Below, in pieces: positions 43,460 to 52,880 of a DNA stretch of 64,000 bases. Where the stretch lies: assembly GCF_014268495.2 (NCBI RefSeq), contig NZ_CP077087.1:988501-1052500 (forward strand), written 5' to 3'. Source of the DNA: Pseudomonas monsensis. GTDB lineage: Bacteria > Pseudomonadota > Gammaproteobacteria > Pseudomonadales > Pseudomonadaceae. A program made the position numbers and the translations under genes. The notes beneath the pieces are model-generated. The model was not told the DNA's origin and made no database searches. It saw only the letters and a list, made by a program, of their open reading frames with translations. The stretch's first letter is position 1, and every line of letters starts with the position of its first letter.

Positions 43460-44191
43460 ATGGAACATGCACCTTGCATCAGCCAGATCGCCACGCTGCT
43501 GGCCGATCCCAAGCGCAGCGCGATGATGTGGGCGTTGATGGATGGCTCGGCCCGCCAATCCGAGGAGCTGGCGTTGCTGGCAGGGTTGTCACCATCCTCG
43601 GCGAGCGCGCATCTGGCGCGTCTGTCCACTGGCGGTCTGTTGAAGGTCGAAGTCCGTGGTCGCAAACGCTTTTTCCGTCTCTCGGCACCCGAGGTCGGCG
43701 CCGCCATCGAAGCGCTGGCCAGCGCCACCATCGCCAGCGCACCACGGGACATTCCCGAGATTTTCAAACGCACCACACCGATGGCCAAATCCCAGGCGGC
43801 ACCTTCTTCGCTGTTGCGCGCACGCTTTTGCGATGACCACCTGGGCGGCACGCTGGCCGCTGACCTGTATCAGCGACTGCTCGACGTCGGCTGGATCGAA
43901 CAGTTTGAGCAACGCGTAGTGGTCACCCACAAGGGCGCGAAACAGCTGGCCGGTCGCGGGGTTTTCATCCAGGCACTGGCACACCGCAATGTGCAGGTGG
44001 CCTGCGCCTGTCCGGACTGGAGCGAGCGACGCCCACACCTGGGCGGCTCTCTCGGCGCGGCGCTGCTGCAGTTGTTCATGCAGTCGGGATGGCTGACCTT
44101 GCCCAATGACTCCAGAGCCCTGCAATTGACGGCCACAGGCCAGCGTGAATTGCAGCGGTTTGCCCGGGAAACCGAGCTGGAAATGGCGTGA
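43460..44191 (+). CDS. ArsR-type winged-helix regulator with extra C-terminal domain
   Basis: A 243-aa regulator. The first 100 residues are an ArsR-like winged helix: ISQIATLLADPKRSAMMWALMDG, then SEELALLAGLSPSSASAHLARL as the recognition helix and KVEVRGRKRFFRL as the wing. The remaining 140 residues are a separate domain with ACACPDWSERRPHLGG, holding two closely spaced cysteines that might sense metal or redox state. ATG 43460 has AGGGAG upstream. It precedes an MFS transporter gene by about 130 bases on the same strand. Confidence 0.82.
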   Translation: MEHAPCISQIATLLADPKRSAMMWALMDGSARQSEELALLAGLSPSSASAHLARLSTGGLLKVEVRGRKRFFRLSAPEVGAAIEALASATIASAPRDIPEIFKRTTPMAKSQAAPSSLLRARFCDDHLGGTLAADLYQRLLDVGWIEQFEQRVVVTHKGAKQLAGRGVFIQALAHRNVQVACACPDWSERRPHLGGSLGAALLQLFMQSGWLTLPNDSRALQLTATGQRELQRFARETELEMA

Positions 44192-44322
44192 TAGAGCATT
44201 CGTGATCGACGTCAGGCCGTCCCGGCGTCGCCTACGACTGCGAGCAGGTCGCATTCAGTACGACCTCTGAATCACCATCGCGCACACTCGATCCGGGGAA
44301 TTTCCGGATGGGGGAGCACGAT

Positions 44323-45705
44323 ATGGACACTCAACGCTTTAGCGCGGCAGAACGCCTGGAACGTCTGCCACTGAGCGGGTATCACCGCATCATTTTCATC
44401 ATTATTGCTTTGGCGTTCTTCTTCGACTCCATGGACCTGGCGATGATGACGTTCCTGCTCGGCTCGATCAAAAGCGAATTCGGCCTGAGCAGCGCGCAAG
44501 CCGGCCTGCTCGCCAGTTCGAGTTTTTTCGGCATGGTGCTGGGGGCGTCGCTGTCGGGCCTGCTCGCCGACCGTTTCGGCCGCAAGCCGGTGTTCCAGTG
44601 GAGCATCGTGTTGTGGGGCGTCGCCAGTTACCTGTGCTCGACGGCGCAAACCGTCGAGATGCTCACGCTGTTCCGCATCCTGTTGGGAATCGGCATGGGC
44701 ATGGAGTTTCCCATCGCTCAGTCGATGTTGTCGGAGCTGATTCCGGCGCAACGACGCGGACGCTACATTGCCCTGATGGATGGTTTCTGGCCGTTGGGGT
44801 TTGTTGCGGCCGGGGTGCTGTCGTATTTCCTGCTGCCAGTTATTGGCTGGCGCGACATCTTTCTGGTGCTGGCGGTGCCGGCGGTGTTTGTCCTGGCGAT
44901 CCGTTTCTTTATCCCCGAATCGCCGCGCTGGCTGGAACAGGCCGGGCGGCATGAGGCGGCAGACAAGGTCTTGGCCGCGATCGAACAGCGCGTGCGCGCA
45001 TCGCTCGGTGTCACCACGTTGCCCGAGCCGGTGAGTTTGCCGCGGACGGTGACGCCACCGGGCAGCTTTTTCTCGGCCCTCAAGCAAATCTGGTCGGCGC
45101 AATACCGCCGCCGCACGACGATGATCTGGAGTTTGTGGTTTTTCGCGCTGTTGGGTTTTTACGGCCTGACGTCGTGGCTCAGTGCATTGCTGCAACAGTC
45201 GGGTTTCGCCGTGACCCAGTCGGTGTATTACACGGTGCTGATCTCGCTCGGCGGGATTCCCGGGTTTCTGATGGCGGCGTGGCTGGTCGAGCGCTGGGGG
45301 CGCAAACCGGTGTGCATCGTCACCTTGCTCGGCGGTGGGGTGATGGCGTTTTTCTATGGCCAGAGCGCGGTGTTCGGCGGCAACGTGGCACTGCTGATCA
45401 GTACGGGGCTGCTGATGCAGTTTTTCCTGTTCGGCATGTGGGCGGTGCTCTACACCTACACGCCCGAGTTGTATCCAACCTCGGCGCGGGCGACCGGTTC
45501 GGGGTTTGCCTCGGCGATTGGCCGGGTCGGCTCATTGCTCGGGCCGTTGGTGACCGGGCTGGTGTTTCCGATAACCGGGCAGGGCGGGGTGTTTGCGCTG
45601 GGGGCGTTGTGTTTTGCGATCGCGGCGGGGGTGGTGTGGCTGTTCGGGATGGAAACGCGGGGCAAGACGCTGGAGGAGCTGACTGAAACCCAAGTCGCAG
45701 GCTGA
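44323..45705 (+). CDS. MFS transporter (sugar/aromatic-acid porter type)
   Basis: A 460-aa 12-span MFS protein. The N-terminal domain has FFFDSMDLAMMTFLLGSI and motif A LLADRFGRKPVF; PESPRWLEQAGR lies before the central loop and ERWGRKPV is the second motif A. This arrangement is typical of the MHS/sugar-porter-like group that imports organic acids, aromatic acids or sugars by H+ symport. ATG 44323 was chosen for GGGGAG at proper distance; ATG 44308 would add five residues. The ArsR-like gene upstream is its probable regulator. Confidence 0.87.
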   Translation: MDTQRFSAAERLERLPLSGYHRIIFIIIALAFFFDSMDLAMMTFLLGSIKSEFGLSSAQAGLLASSSFFGMVLGASLSGLLADRFGRKPVFQWSIVLWGVASYLCSTAQTVEMLTLFRILLGIGMGMEFPIAQSMLSELIPAQRRGRYIALMDGFWPLGFVAAGVLSYFLLPVIGWRDIFLVLAVPAVFVLAIRFFIPESPRWLEQAGRHEAADKVLAAIEQRVRASLGVTTLPEPVSLPRTVTPPGSFFSALKQIWSAQYRRRTTMIWSLWFFALLGFYGLTSWLSALLQQSGFAVTQSVYYTVLISLGGIPGFLMAAWLVERWGRKPVCIVTLLGGGVMAFFYGQSAVFGGNVALLISTGLLMQFFLFGMWAVLYTYTPELYPTSARATGSGFASAIGRVGSLLGPLVTGLVFPITGQGGVFALGALCFAIAAGVVWLFGMETRGKTLEELTETQVAG

Positions 45706-45718
45706 ACACAAATCCAAT

Positions 45719-45807
45719 TGTAGGAGTGAGCCTGCTCGCGATGGCGGTGTGTCAGATACAGATGTTTCGACTGACACGACGCAATCGCGAGCAGGCTCAC
45801 TCCTGCA
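45719..45807. repeat. REP/BIME inverted repeat (GAGCCTGCTCGCGA class)
   Basis: TGTAGGAGTGAGCCTGCTCG faces CGAGCAGGCTCACTCCTGCA. The central part contains the nested inverted pair GTGTCAG/CTGACAC. It separates two convergent genes. Confidence 0.92.
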
Positions 45808-45826
45808 AAGGGTTATGCGCTGAGGT

Positions 45827-46780
45827 TTACGGTTTTACCAGACGCGCATCCAGGCTGTTTTGCGCCAGGCGCTTGGCCTGATCCTGGGTCATGCCCAGGT
45901 GTTCGTACAACGCATGGAAGTTCTCGGTGACATAACCGCCGAAGTACGCCGGGTCATCGGAGTTCACCGTGACCTTCACCCCACGCTCGAGCATGTCGAG
46001 GATGTTGTGCTGCGACATATGATCGAACACGCAGAGCTTGGTGTTCGACAGCGGGCACACGGTCAGCGGGATCTGCTCGTCGATGATCCGCTGCATCAGG
46101 CGCTCGTCCTCGATGGCGCGCACGCCATGGTCGATGCGCTGGATTTTCAGCAGGTCGATCGCTTCCCAGATGTACTCCGGCGGACCTTCTTCACCGGCGT
46201 GGGCGACGGTCAGGAAACCTTCGTGGCGAGCACGGTCGAACACCCGCTGGAATTTGCTTGGCGGGTGGCCCATCTCGGAACTGTCGAGGCCGACGGCAAC
46301 GAAGGCGTCACGGAACGGCAGCGCCTGATCGAGGGTTTTCTGTGCTTCGTCTTCGCTCAGGTGGCGCAGGAAACTGAGGATCAAACCGCTGGTGATGCCC
46401 AGTTGCTGCTCGCCATCCTTCAGCGCCGCGGCGATACCGTTGAGCACCACTTCGAACGGGATGCCCCGGTCGGTGTGGGTCTGCGGGTCGAAGAACGGCT
46501 CGGTGTGAATCACGTTCTGCGCCTTGCAGCGCAACAGGTAGGCCCAAGTCAGGTCGTAGAAATCCTGGGAGGTGCGCAGCACGTCGGCGCCCTGGTAATA
46601 CAGGTCGAGGAATTCCTGCAGGTTGTTGAAGGCGTAAGCCTTGCGCAGGGTTTCGACGTCGCTCCACGGCAGGGCGATCTTGTTGCGTTCGGCCAGGGCG
46701 AACAGCAGCTCGGGCTCCAGCGAGCCTTCCAGGTGCAGGTGCAGTTCAGCCTTGGGCAAGGCGTTGAGCCAGTCGTACAT
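45827..46780 (-). CDS. Adenine/adenosine deaminase family protein
   Basis: A 317-aa amidohydrolase of the adenosine deaminase family. AELHLHLEGSL holds the first metal-binding histidines, VAHAGEEGPPEYI the metal His and catalytic Glu, DHGVRAIED and TVCPLSNTKLCV the next sites, and NSDDPAYFGGY the metal Asp. P. aeruginosa PA0148, a protein of the same type and neighbourhood, has been characterised as adenine deaminase, so adenine to hypoxanthine is the likelier reaction. It lies at one end of the purine-related gene region. Confidence 0.88.
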   Translation of the reverse strand: MYDWLNALPKAELHLHLEGSLEPELLFALAERNKIALPWSDVETLRKAYAFNNLQEFLDLYYQGADVLRTSQDFYDLTWAYLLRCKAQNVIHTEPFFDPQTHTDRGIPFEVVLNGIAAALKDGEQQLGITSGLILSFLRHLSEDEAQKTLDQALPFRDAFVAVGLDSSEMGHPPSKFQRVFDRARHEGFLTVAHAGEEGPPEYIWEAIDLLKIQRIDHGVRAIEDERLMQRIIDEQIPLTVCPLSNTKLCVFDHMSQHNILDMLERGVKVTVNSDDPAYFGGYVTENFHALYEHLGMTQDQAKRLAQNSLDARLVKP

Positions 46781-46860
46781 ATGCTTTTCTCATCAGGTGC
46801 AATGACGGCATTCTACAGATGCTCGCCGAAACAATTGGCAAAACCTGACCAAGCGATCCA

Positions 46861-47826
46861 TCAGACCGCTTCCTGCTCGCGACGATAGGCGTAGGTGTCG
46901 GCAAAGCGCGACAGCAGGAATTCGGCGCAGGTGGTGGTCGGATATTTCGCCGGGTGTTGTGAGTCCTGGCAACCGGGCAGGCATTCGATGCGCGTGTCCG
47001 GGTGCGGCTCGGCGAAGAACGGCATTGAGTAGCGATCCACCCCCAGCGGGCTGATCACCCGGTGCGGTGTCGAGCGATAACGGTCGTTGCTCCAGCGCGC
47101 CATCATGTCGCCGAGGTTGACCACGAAGGTGCCTTCGATGGGCGGCGCATCAATCCAGTCGCCATTGACGTTTTTCACCTGCAGGCCGCCGGCGCTGTCC
47201 TGATAGAGCAGGGTGATGCAGCCATAATCGGTGTGCGCCCCGGCGCCTTGCTGCTCGGCGCTGCTGGCGGTGTGGCGCGGCGGGTAGTGGATCATGCGCA
47301 GCACGCTGACCGGCTCATTGAAGCGCGAGTCGAAGAAATCACGCTCGATGCCCAGCGCAATGGTCATCGCCCGCAACAGGGTTTGCGCCAGCGCCTGCAT
47401 GTCGAGGTAATGCTGCTCCATCAAGGCTTCCCAGCCTGCTTGCGCCGGATGGCGATTGGGCCCGCGCAGCGGTTTTTCCGCGAGCACGTCTGGATGATCG
47501 GCCGGCAGGTGCAAGCCCATGTCGAAGGTTTCTTTGAGGTCGCTGGGTTTGTCCGGGTCGAGCTGCTCGGTGGCGATAGCGCCGTAGCCGCGATGATGGC
47601 GGGTCTGGGTGATGTCGATCCTGAGTTTTTCTTCGGCCGGTTGTGCGAAAAAGCGCTGCGCGTGATCGAGCAGGGCGGCGATGCGTTGCGTGGAAATCGG
47701 ATGGCCCTTGATGTAGAAGAAGCCCCATTCGCGGCAGGCCTGGTCGATGTGCCCGGCCACGGCGGGCCAGGCGTGTTCGTCGTTGGAGTAGAGCGGGCTG
47801 ATGTCGATGATCGGAAGCTGATCCAT
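46861..47826 (-). CDS. 2-oxoglutarate/Fe(II)-dependent oxygenase (isopenicillin N synthase-like)
   Basis: A 321-aa non-haem iron oxygenase. The N-terminal DIOX_N segment LPIIDISPLY and WGFFYIKGHPI is followed by the iron ligands His198 and Asp200 in AGAHTDYGCITLL and His255 in RSTPHRVISP; the R-x-S 2-oxoglutarate contact appears in DRYSMPFF. The substrate is unknown, but the genomic place between adenine deaminase and a purine-type ABC binding protein suggests a purine or purine derivative. Start ATG 47826 has AAGGA upstream. Confidence 0.88.
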   Translation of the reverse strand: MDQLPIIDISPLYSNDEHAWPAVAGHIDQACREWGFFYIKGHPISTQRIAALLDHAQRFFAQPAEEKLRIDITQTRHHRGYGAIATEQLDPDKPSDLKETFDMGLHLPADHPDVLAEKPLRGPNRHPAQAGWEALMEQHYLDMQALAQTLLRAMTIALGIERDFFDSRFNEPVSVLRMIHYPPRHTASSAEQQGAGAHTDYGCITLLYQDSAGGLQVKNVNGDWIDAPPIEGTFVVNLGDMMARWSNDRYRSTPHRVISPLGVDRYSMPFFAEPHPDTRIECLPGCQDSQHPAKYPTTTCAEFLLSRFADTYAYRREQEAV

Positions 47827-47856
47827 ACGCAATCCTTGAATACGCTGAAACTCAAA

Positions 47857-47949
47857 TGTGGGAGCTGGCTTGCCAGCGATAGCGGTCTGACAGGCAACAA
47901 TGATGTTGAATGTGATGGCCTCATCGCTGGCAAGCCAGCTCCCACAGGG
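47857..47949. repeat. REP/BIME inverted repeat (GCTGGCTTGCCAGC class)
   Basis: TGTGGGAGCTGGCTTGCCAG and CTGGCAAGCCAGCTCCCACA face each other over about 50 bases. Nearly the same arms as the element at 28052. Confidence 0.92.
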
Positions 47950-47968
47950 TCCGTGTCGTTAGTAAAAG

Positions 47969-49042
47969 TTACTTCGGCATCTCGGCCTTCATCCCTTCAA
48001 CGTAGTAGTTCATCGACGCCAGTTCGGCATTGGTCGCACTCACGCCCGCCGGGATTTTCTCCACGCCGGCCTGATCCTTGATCGGCCCGGTGAACGGCTG
48101 CAATGCACCGCTCTTGATGTCGGCGATGATCTGCTCGGCCTCGGCCTTCACCGGGGCCGGCACCAGATCGCTGATCGGCAGTTCAACCGTGCCTTCCTTC
48201 AGTCCACCCCAATAATCCTGCGACTTCCACGTGTGGTCGATCACGCTTTGCGTGGCCTGAATGTAGTGCGGCGCCCAGTCGTTGACAATCGAGGTCAGCA
48301 CCGCTTTCGGACCGAAGTGCGCCATGTCCGAGGCGTAGCCCACGGCGTATACGCCGCGCCGTTCGGCGGCCTGGATCGGCGCCGGGCTGTCGGTGTGCTG
48401 AAACACCACGTCCACGCCCTGATCGATCAGTGCGTTGGCGGCGTCGGCTTCCTTGCCCGGATCGAACCACGAGTTGACCCACACCACTTTGATTTCGGTG
48501 CCGGGGTTGTACTTGTTCAGGGCCAACTGGATGGCGTTGATGTCGCGGATCACTTCGGGAATCGGGAAGGAGGCGACGTAGCCGATCTTCTTGGTCTTGG
48601 TCATCTTCGCGGCGAGGAAGCCACCGACATAACGGCCTTCATAAGTACGCGCGAGGTAGGTGCCGAGGTTCTTGTCCTGCTTGTAGCCGGTGGCGTGTTC
48701 GAAGGTCACCTTGGGAAACTGTTTGGCGACTTTCAGCGTCGGGTTCATGTAGCCGAACGAGGTGGTGAAGATCAGGTCGTAGTTATCCTTGGCCATGTTG
48801 CGGATCACCCGCTCGGCGTCGGCCCCCTCGGCGACGTTTTCCACGTAGTTGGTGGTGATTTGTCCGCCGAGTTTTTCGGCGAGGGCCTTGCGCCCCTGTT
48901 CATGCTGATACGTCCAGCCGTGGTCGCCGATCGGGCCGATGTAGACGAAACCGACCTTCAGCGGATCGGCAGCGCTGGCGCTCAGGCTGATCCCCAGCCC
49001 TATGGCGGCGCACAGCAGTTTGTGCAGCGGACGTATTTGCAT
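47969..49042 (-). CDS. BMP-family ABC transporter substrate-binding protein (nucleoside/purine type)
   Basis: A 357-aa periplasmic binding protein of the BMP/PnrA-like family. A signal peptide (LCAAIGLGISLSASA) is followed by DPLKVGFVYIGPIGDHGWTYQHEQGR, YDLIFTTSFGYMNP and VNSWFDPGKEADAANALIDQGVDVVFQH, all family hallmarks. BMP proteins capture purine nucleosides or related compounds for an ABC importer. The two permeases and the ATPase of the same family are encoded at 53.8-57.4 kb, about 5 kb away on the same strand. ATG 49042 has AAGGAGCTCC upstream. Confidence 0.9.
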   Translation of the reverse strand: MQIRPLHKLLCAAIGLGISLSASAADPLKVGFVYIGPIGDHGWTYQHEQGRKALAEKLGGQITTNYVENVAEGADAERVIRNMAKDNYDLIFTTSFGYMNPTLKVAKQFPKVTFEHATGYKQDKNLGTYLARTYEGRYVGGFLAAKMTKTKKIGYVASFPIPEVIRDINAIQLALNKYNPGTEIKVVWVNSWFDPGKEADAANALIDQGVDVVFQHTDSPAPIQAAERRGVYAVGYASDMAHFGPKAVLTSIVNDWAPHYIQATQSVIDHTWKSQDYWGGLKEGTVELPISDLVPAPVKAEAEQIIADIKSGALQPFTGPIKDQAGVEKIPAGVSATNAELASMNYYVEGMKAEMPK

Positions 49043-49131
49043 GAATTGGAGCTCCTTTTGTTGTGTGTGGTCGAGGGCAATGCAAATTGCTGACCAACAG
49101 GACAACAAACGGCTCGAATCTGTATGAAGGC

Positions 49132-49197
49132 CATCGCGAGCAGGCTCACGCCTGCAGGGGACCGCATTCCTCTGTAGGCGTGAGCCTGCTCGCGACA
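49132..49197. repeat. REP inverted repeat (GAGCCTGCTCGCGA class)
   Basis: TCGCGAGCAGGCTCACGCCT on the left and AGGCGTGAGCCTGCTCGCGA on the right, arms pointing outward with a short spacer. Lies in the divergent gap between the binding-protein gene and the antiporter gene. Confidence 0.9.
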
Positions 49198-49327
49198 GGG
49201 CCTGCAAGGCCAATAAAAGTGCACCTGCCAAAGTACCGCTATCAGTTGGTGCGCTAAGGTGTAACGAAACGTTAGCGCCGCGCCGCAGTCAGTAGCTCAT
49301 TCGAACCTCTCGGCAAAAAGGCCCGCC

Positions 49328-50419
49328 ATGCTCACGATTCTCAAGCAAGAAAGCTTTCTGCTGCTGGCGGTGATTGCCGCGTGCATCGCCTACCCGCTGG
49401 AACACTGGATGCTGCACAGCGGCCAGATCGTCGCGCTGATGTCTGGCCTGGTATTGATCGCCTTCATCGTCGCCGCCTCGATGCGCGTCGCCCATCACGC
49501 CGAACTGCTCGCGGAAAAAGTCGGCGACCCCTACGGCACGATGATCCTGACCCTCGCCGCGGTGCTGGTGGAAGTGGTGATTCTGGCGATCATGATGAGC
49601 AACGAGGCGTCGGCCACACTGGTGCGCGACACGATCTATTCGGCGGTGATGCTCGACATCAACGGCATCCTCGGCCTCGCCGCGTTGATGGGCGGACTCA
49701 AGCACGGCGAGCAGTCGTACAACGACGATTCGGCGCGCAGCTACAGCGTGATGATCCTCACCGCCATGGGCGTTTCGATGGTGGTGCCGGAGTTTATTCC
49801 GGCGGCCAACTGGAAGATTTATTCGGCGTTCACCATCGGCGCGATGGTGGTGCTTTACGCGTTGTTCCTGCGTATGCAGGTGGGCCCGCACAGTTACTTT
49901 TTCAGCTACAGCTACCCGGACAAGCGCCGCAAGAAAGAGCCGGTGGAGGAGGCGCAGAAACCGCTGAGCCTGGCGTGGTCGATCGGCATTCTGGTGTTCG
50001 GGGTGGTGGTGATCGGCGCGCTGGCCGAAGTGATGTCCAAGACCCTCGATCTGGGTCTGGAAGGCACAGGCGCACCGCCCGTGATCACGGCGATTCTGGT
50101 GGCGGCGATTTCGGCGGCGCCGGAGATTTTGACTGCGTTGCGTGCGGCGTTGGCCAACCGCATGCAATCGGTGGTGAACATTGCGATGGGGGCGTCACTG
50201 TCGACGGTGATCCTGACCGTGCCGGTGATGGAGGCGATGGCGCTGTACACCGGCCAGCCATTTCAAATGGCGATGACCCCGGTGCAGACGGTGATGATCT
50301 TCATCACGCTGATCGTCAGCGCGATCAACCTGAATGACGGCGAGACCAATGCCATCGAAGGCATGACGCACTTTGTGCTGTTTGCGACCTTCATCATGTT
50401 GTCGCTGCTGGGCCTTTAA
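49328..50419 (+). CDS. ChaA-like Ca2+/Na+:H+ antiporter
   Basis: A 363-aa CaCA-superfamily antiporter with about 11 membrane segments in two repeats. The alpha-repeat motifs are visible as GTMILTLAAVLVEVVILAIMM in the first half and VAAISAAPEILTALRAALANRMQSVVNIAMGASLSTV in the second, both with acidic residues at the ion site. ChaA proteins exchange Na+ (or Ca2+, K+) for H+ at alkaline pH. No link with the surrounding purine genes is evident. Confidence 0.9.
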   Translation: MLTILKQESFLLLAVIAACIAYPLEHWMLHSGQIVALMSGLVLIAFIVAASMRVAHHAELLAEKVGDPYGTMILTLAAVLVEVVILAIMMSNEASATLVRDTIYSAVMLDINGILGLAALMGGLKHGEQSYNDDSARSYSVMILTAMGVSMVVPEFIPAANWKIYSAFTIGAMVVLYALFLRMQVGPHSYFFSYSYPDKRRKKEPVEEAQKPLSLAWSIGILVFGVVVIGALAEVMSKTLDLGLEGTGAPPVITAILVAAISAAPEILTALRAALANRMQSVVNIAMGASLSTVILTVPVMEAMALYTGQPFQMAMTPVQTVMIFITLIVSAINLNDGETNAIEGMTHFVLFATFIMLSLLGL

Positions 50420-50436
50420 GCCCACCACCCAACATT

Positions 50437-50528
50437 TGCAGGAGTGAGCCTGCTCGCGATAGCTGAGTGTCAGTCGAGATATTCATACCTCATACACCGC
50501 AAATGCGAGCAGGCTCACCCCTGCAGGG
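50437..50528. repeat. REP/BIME inverted repeat (GAGCCTGCTCGCGA class)
   Basis: TGCAGGAGTGAGCCTGCTCG and GCGAGCAGGCTCACCCCTGC face each other around a spacer with GTGTCAG. It separates two convergent genes. Confidence 0.9.
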
Positions 50529-50544
50529 TTTAACCCGCTTGGGA

Positions 50545-51903
50545 TCAGGTCCCGGCGATCAACTGCCGAGCCGCCTGGCTGTGATCAGCGATCAGGCCTT
50601 TGAGGTCCAGCCCTTCGACCTGACCATCCACCACGCGCCACTTGCCACCGATCATCACCCGATCCGCGCGATCCGCACCGCACAACAACAGTGCCGAAAC
50701 CGGATCATGGCTGCCGGAGAAACGCAGCTCATCAAGCTTGAACAATGCCAGATCCGCTTGTTTGCCCACCGCCAGTTCACCAATGTCGGTACGCCCCAAG
50801 AGGCTTGCCGAGCCTTTGGTTGCCCAGCCCAGCACGCGTTCCGGGGTGATCTTTTCCGCGCCGTAGCGCAGACGCTGGATGTACAGCGCCTGCCGCGCTT
50901 CGAGGATCATGTTCGACGCATCGTTAGAGGCCGAGCCGTCCACGCCCAGACCAAACAGCGCACCGGCATCGGTCAAGTCGATACTCGGGCAGATGCCGGA
51001 CGCCAGGCGCATGTTCGAGCTCGGGCAATGGCAGATACCGGTGCCGGCCTGGCCGAGGCGGGCGATTTCGTCCGGGTTGAAGTGGATGCCGTGGGCCAGC
51101 CAGGTACGCGGGCCGAGCCAGCCGACGCTGTCCAGATAATCCACGGTGCGCAGACCGAAGCGCTGCAGGCAGAAGTCTTCTTCGTCGAGGGTTTCCGCCA
51201 GGTGCGTGTGCAGGCGCACGTCGAGTTGGTTCGCCAGTTCGGCGCTGGCCGACATGATTTCCGGGGTTACCGAGAACGGCGAGCACGGCGCCAGAGCGAT
51301 CTGGATTTGCGCACCGTCGCCACGCTCGTGGTACTCGTGAATCAGGCGCTGACTGTCGTCGAGAATCACCTGGCCTTCCTGCACGGTTTGCTGCGGTGGC
51401 AGGCCGCCGTCCTTCTCGCCGAGGCTCATCGAGCCACGGGTAAGCATGGCGCGCATGCCCAGTTCACGCACGGTTTCGACTTGCACGTCGATGGCGTTTT
51501 CCAGACCGTCCGGGAACAGGTAGTGGTGGTCGGCGGCGGTGGTGCAACCCGACAGCAACAGCTCGGCCAACGCCACTTTCGTCGCGAGGGCGAGTTTTTC
51601 CGGGGTCAGCCGCGCCCACACCGGGTACAGGGTTTTCAGCCACGGGAACAGCGGCTGATTGACCACCGGCGCCCAGGCGCGCGTCAGGGTTTGATAGAAA
51701 TGATGGTGGGTGTTGATCAGGCCCGGCAGGATCACATGCTCGCGGGCATCGAACACTTCATTGCACGGGGCGGACGGTTGTTGACCGGCTGCCAGCACTT
51801 CGACGATCACGCCGTCTTGCAGCACCAGACCGCCACGGGCATCGAGCGCATTGGCCGTGAAAATGGCGAGGGGATTTTTTAACCAGGTACGGGTCGCGGG
51901 CAT
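50545..51903 (-). CDS. 8-oxoguanine deaminase (amidohydrolase)
   Basis: A 452-aa amidohydrolase. Metal-binding residues are in LPGLINTHHHFYQTLTRA, RLHTHLAET (with the catalytic Glu), LAHGIHF and GLGVDGSASND. The sequence and length agree with the 8-oxoguanine deaminase group (P. aeruginosa PA0142 type), which converts 8-oxoguanine to uric acid; a related s-triazine/cytosine-like deaminase activity cannot be excluded. Its place among purine-uptake genes supports the call. Confidence 0.88.
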   Translation of the reverse strand: MPATRTWLKNPLAIFTANALDARGGLVLQDGVIVEVLAAGQQPSAPCNEVFDAREHVILPGLINTHHHFYQTLTRAWAPVVNQPLFPWLKTLYPVWARLTPEKLALATKVALAELLLSGCTTAADHHYLFPDGLENAIDVQVETVRELGMRAMLTRGSMSLGEKDGGLPPQQTVQEGQVILDDSQRLIHEYHERGDGAQIQIALAPCSPFSVTPEIMSASAELANQLDVRLHTHLAETLDEEDFCLQRFGLRTVDYLDSVGWLGPRTWLAHGIHFNPDEIARLGQAGTGICHCPSSNMRLASGICPSIDLTDAGALFGLGVDGSASNDASNMILEARQALYIQRLRYGAEKITPERVLGWATKGSASLLGRTDIGELAVGKQADLALFKLDELRFSGSHDPVSALLLCGADRADRVMIGGKWRVVDGQVEGLDLKGLIADHSQAARQLIAGT

Positions 51904-52050
51904 GTTGCCGGCTCCTCTGAAAGTGGGGTTCAGGGTTGCCAGCTCAGTGTTGCCCTGTCTGCTGATCCAGGGTCGCCGCGAAGGACGAGGCGCGCAGTTT
52001 CAAACAAATCGCGGCATCGGGCAAGCCCAACCCGACAGGACAACTCACAT

Positions 52051-52146
52051 CCCTGTGGGAGCTGGCTTGCCCGCGATGGCGGCGGATCAGCCACCTCATG
52101 CGGAGACTGACACGCCGTCATCGCGGGCAAGCCCGGCTCCCACAGG
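52051..52146. repeat. REP/BIME inverted repeat (hybrid class)
   Basis: CCCTGTGGGAGCTGGCTTGC is paired with GCAAGCCCGGCTCCCACAGG, with the inner part CCCGCGATGGC/GTCATCGCGGG. The arms mix the GCTGGCTTGC outer part and the CGCGAT inner part of the two other classes. Confidence 0.88.
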
Positions 52147-52157
52147 ATTTGCTTTGC

Positions 52158-52853
52158 TCACCAGGGAATGGTTTCACCCTTGTAGTTGATGAAGTGATGC
52201 CCACCCTTGCCGGTGTACGCATTCACCTGACCAATCAGCCCGCGAGTGCTGGTGTCCACGTCAAGGTCGGCACCTTCACCGCCCATGTCGGTCTTCACCC
52301 AGCCCGGGTGCAGCGACAGCACCGTGAGTTTCTGCTCGCCCAATTGCGTGACGAAACTGTTGGTCATCGAGTTCAGCGCGGCCTTGCTCGCTTTGTACAG
52401 CGCCAGTTCCGGCGCGTCGGGTACGGTGACGCTGCCCAGCCCGGAACTCATGAACGCCAGTACACCGCTGCCGTCGCGGATCTGCCCGACAAAGCGCTGC
52501 GCCAGATTGATCGGCGCCACCGCGTTGGTGAAGAACAACTGGCCGACTTCGGCCAGTGTCGCGCCACCCGGGGTCTGCACCTCCGGGCCTTTGACCCCGG
52601 CGTTGACGAACAGCAGGTCGAAGGTTTCGCCCTTGAGCTGTTGGCTCAGGGCGATCACGGCTTGCTGATCATCCATGTCGAGCTTTTCGATCTGCACGTT
52701 GCCCAGTGCTTTCAGCGCCTCGGCGTTCGCAGGATTGCGAACCGTGGCGGTGACTTGCCAACCGTCGGCCAGCAGGGTTTTCACCAGGCCCAGGCCGAGG
52801 CCGCGGGAGGCGCCGATGATCAGTGCGTGCTTGGCAGGATTAAGTGCGGACAT
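52158..52853 (-). CDS. Short-chain dehydrogenase/reductase (CsgA-like)
   Basis: A 231-aa classical-type SDR: the cofactor motif LIIGASRGLGLGLV near residue 12, DLLFVNAGVKGP for the NAG region, Ser in FMSSGLGSV and YKASKAALNSM as the catalytic Tyr/Lys. NADP(H) use is likely from ASR after the Gly motif, and TVRNP. The substrate is unknown. The adjacent MerR-type gene 28 bases upstream on the same strand may regulate it. Confidence 0.87.
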   Translation of the reverse strand: MSALNPAKHALIIGASRGLGLGLVKTLLADGWQVTATVRNPANAEALKALGNVQIEKLDMDDQQAVIALSQQLKGETFDLLFVNAGVKGPEVQTPGGATLAEVGQLFFTNAVAPINLAQRFVGQIRDGSGVLAFMSSGLGSVTVPDAPELALYKASKAALNSMTNSFVTQLGEQKLTVLSLHPGWVKTDMGGEGADLDVDTSTRGLIGQVNAYTGKGGHHFINYKGETIPW

Positions 52854-52880
52854 GATGGGCGTTCCTTGAAAGTTGAAAGA

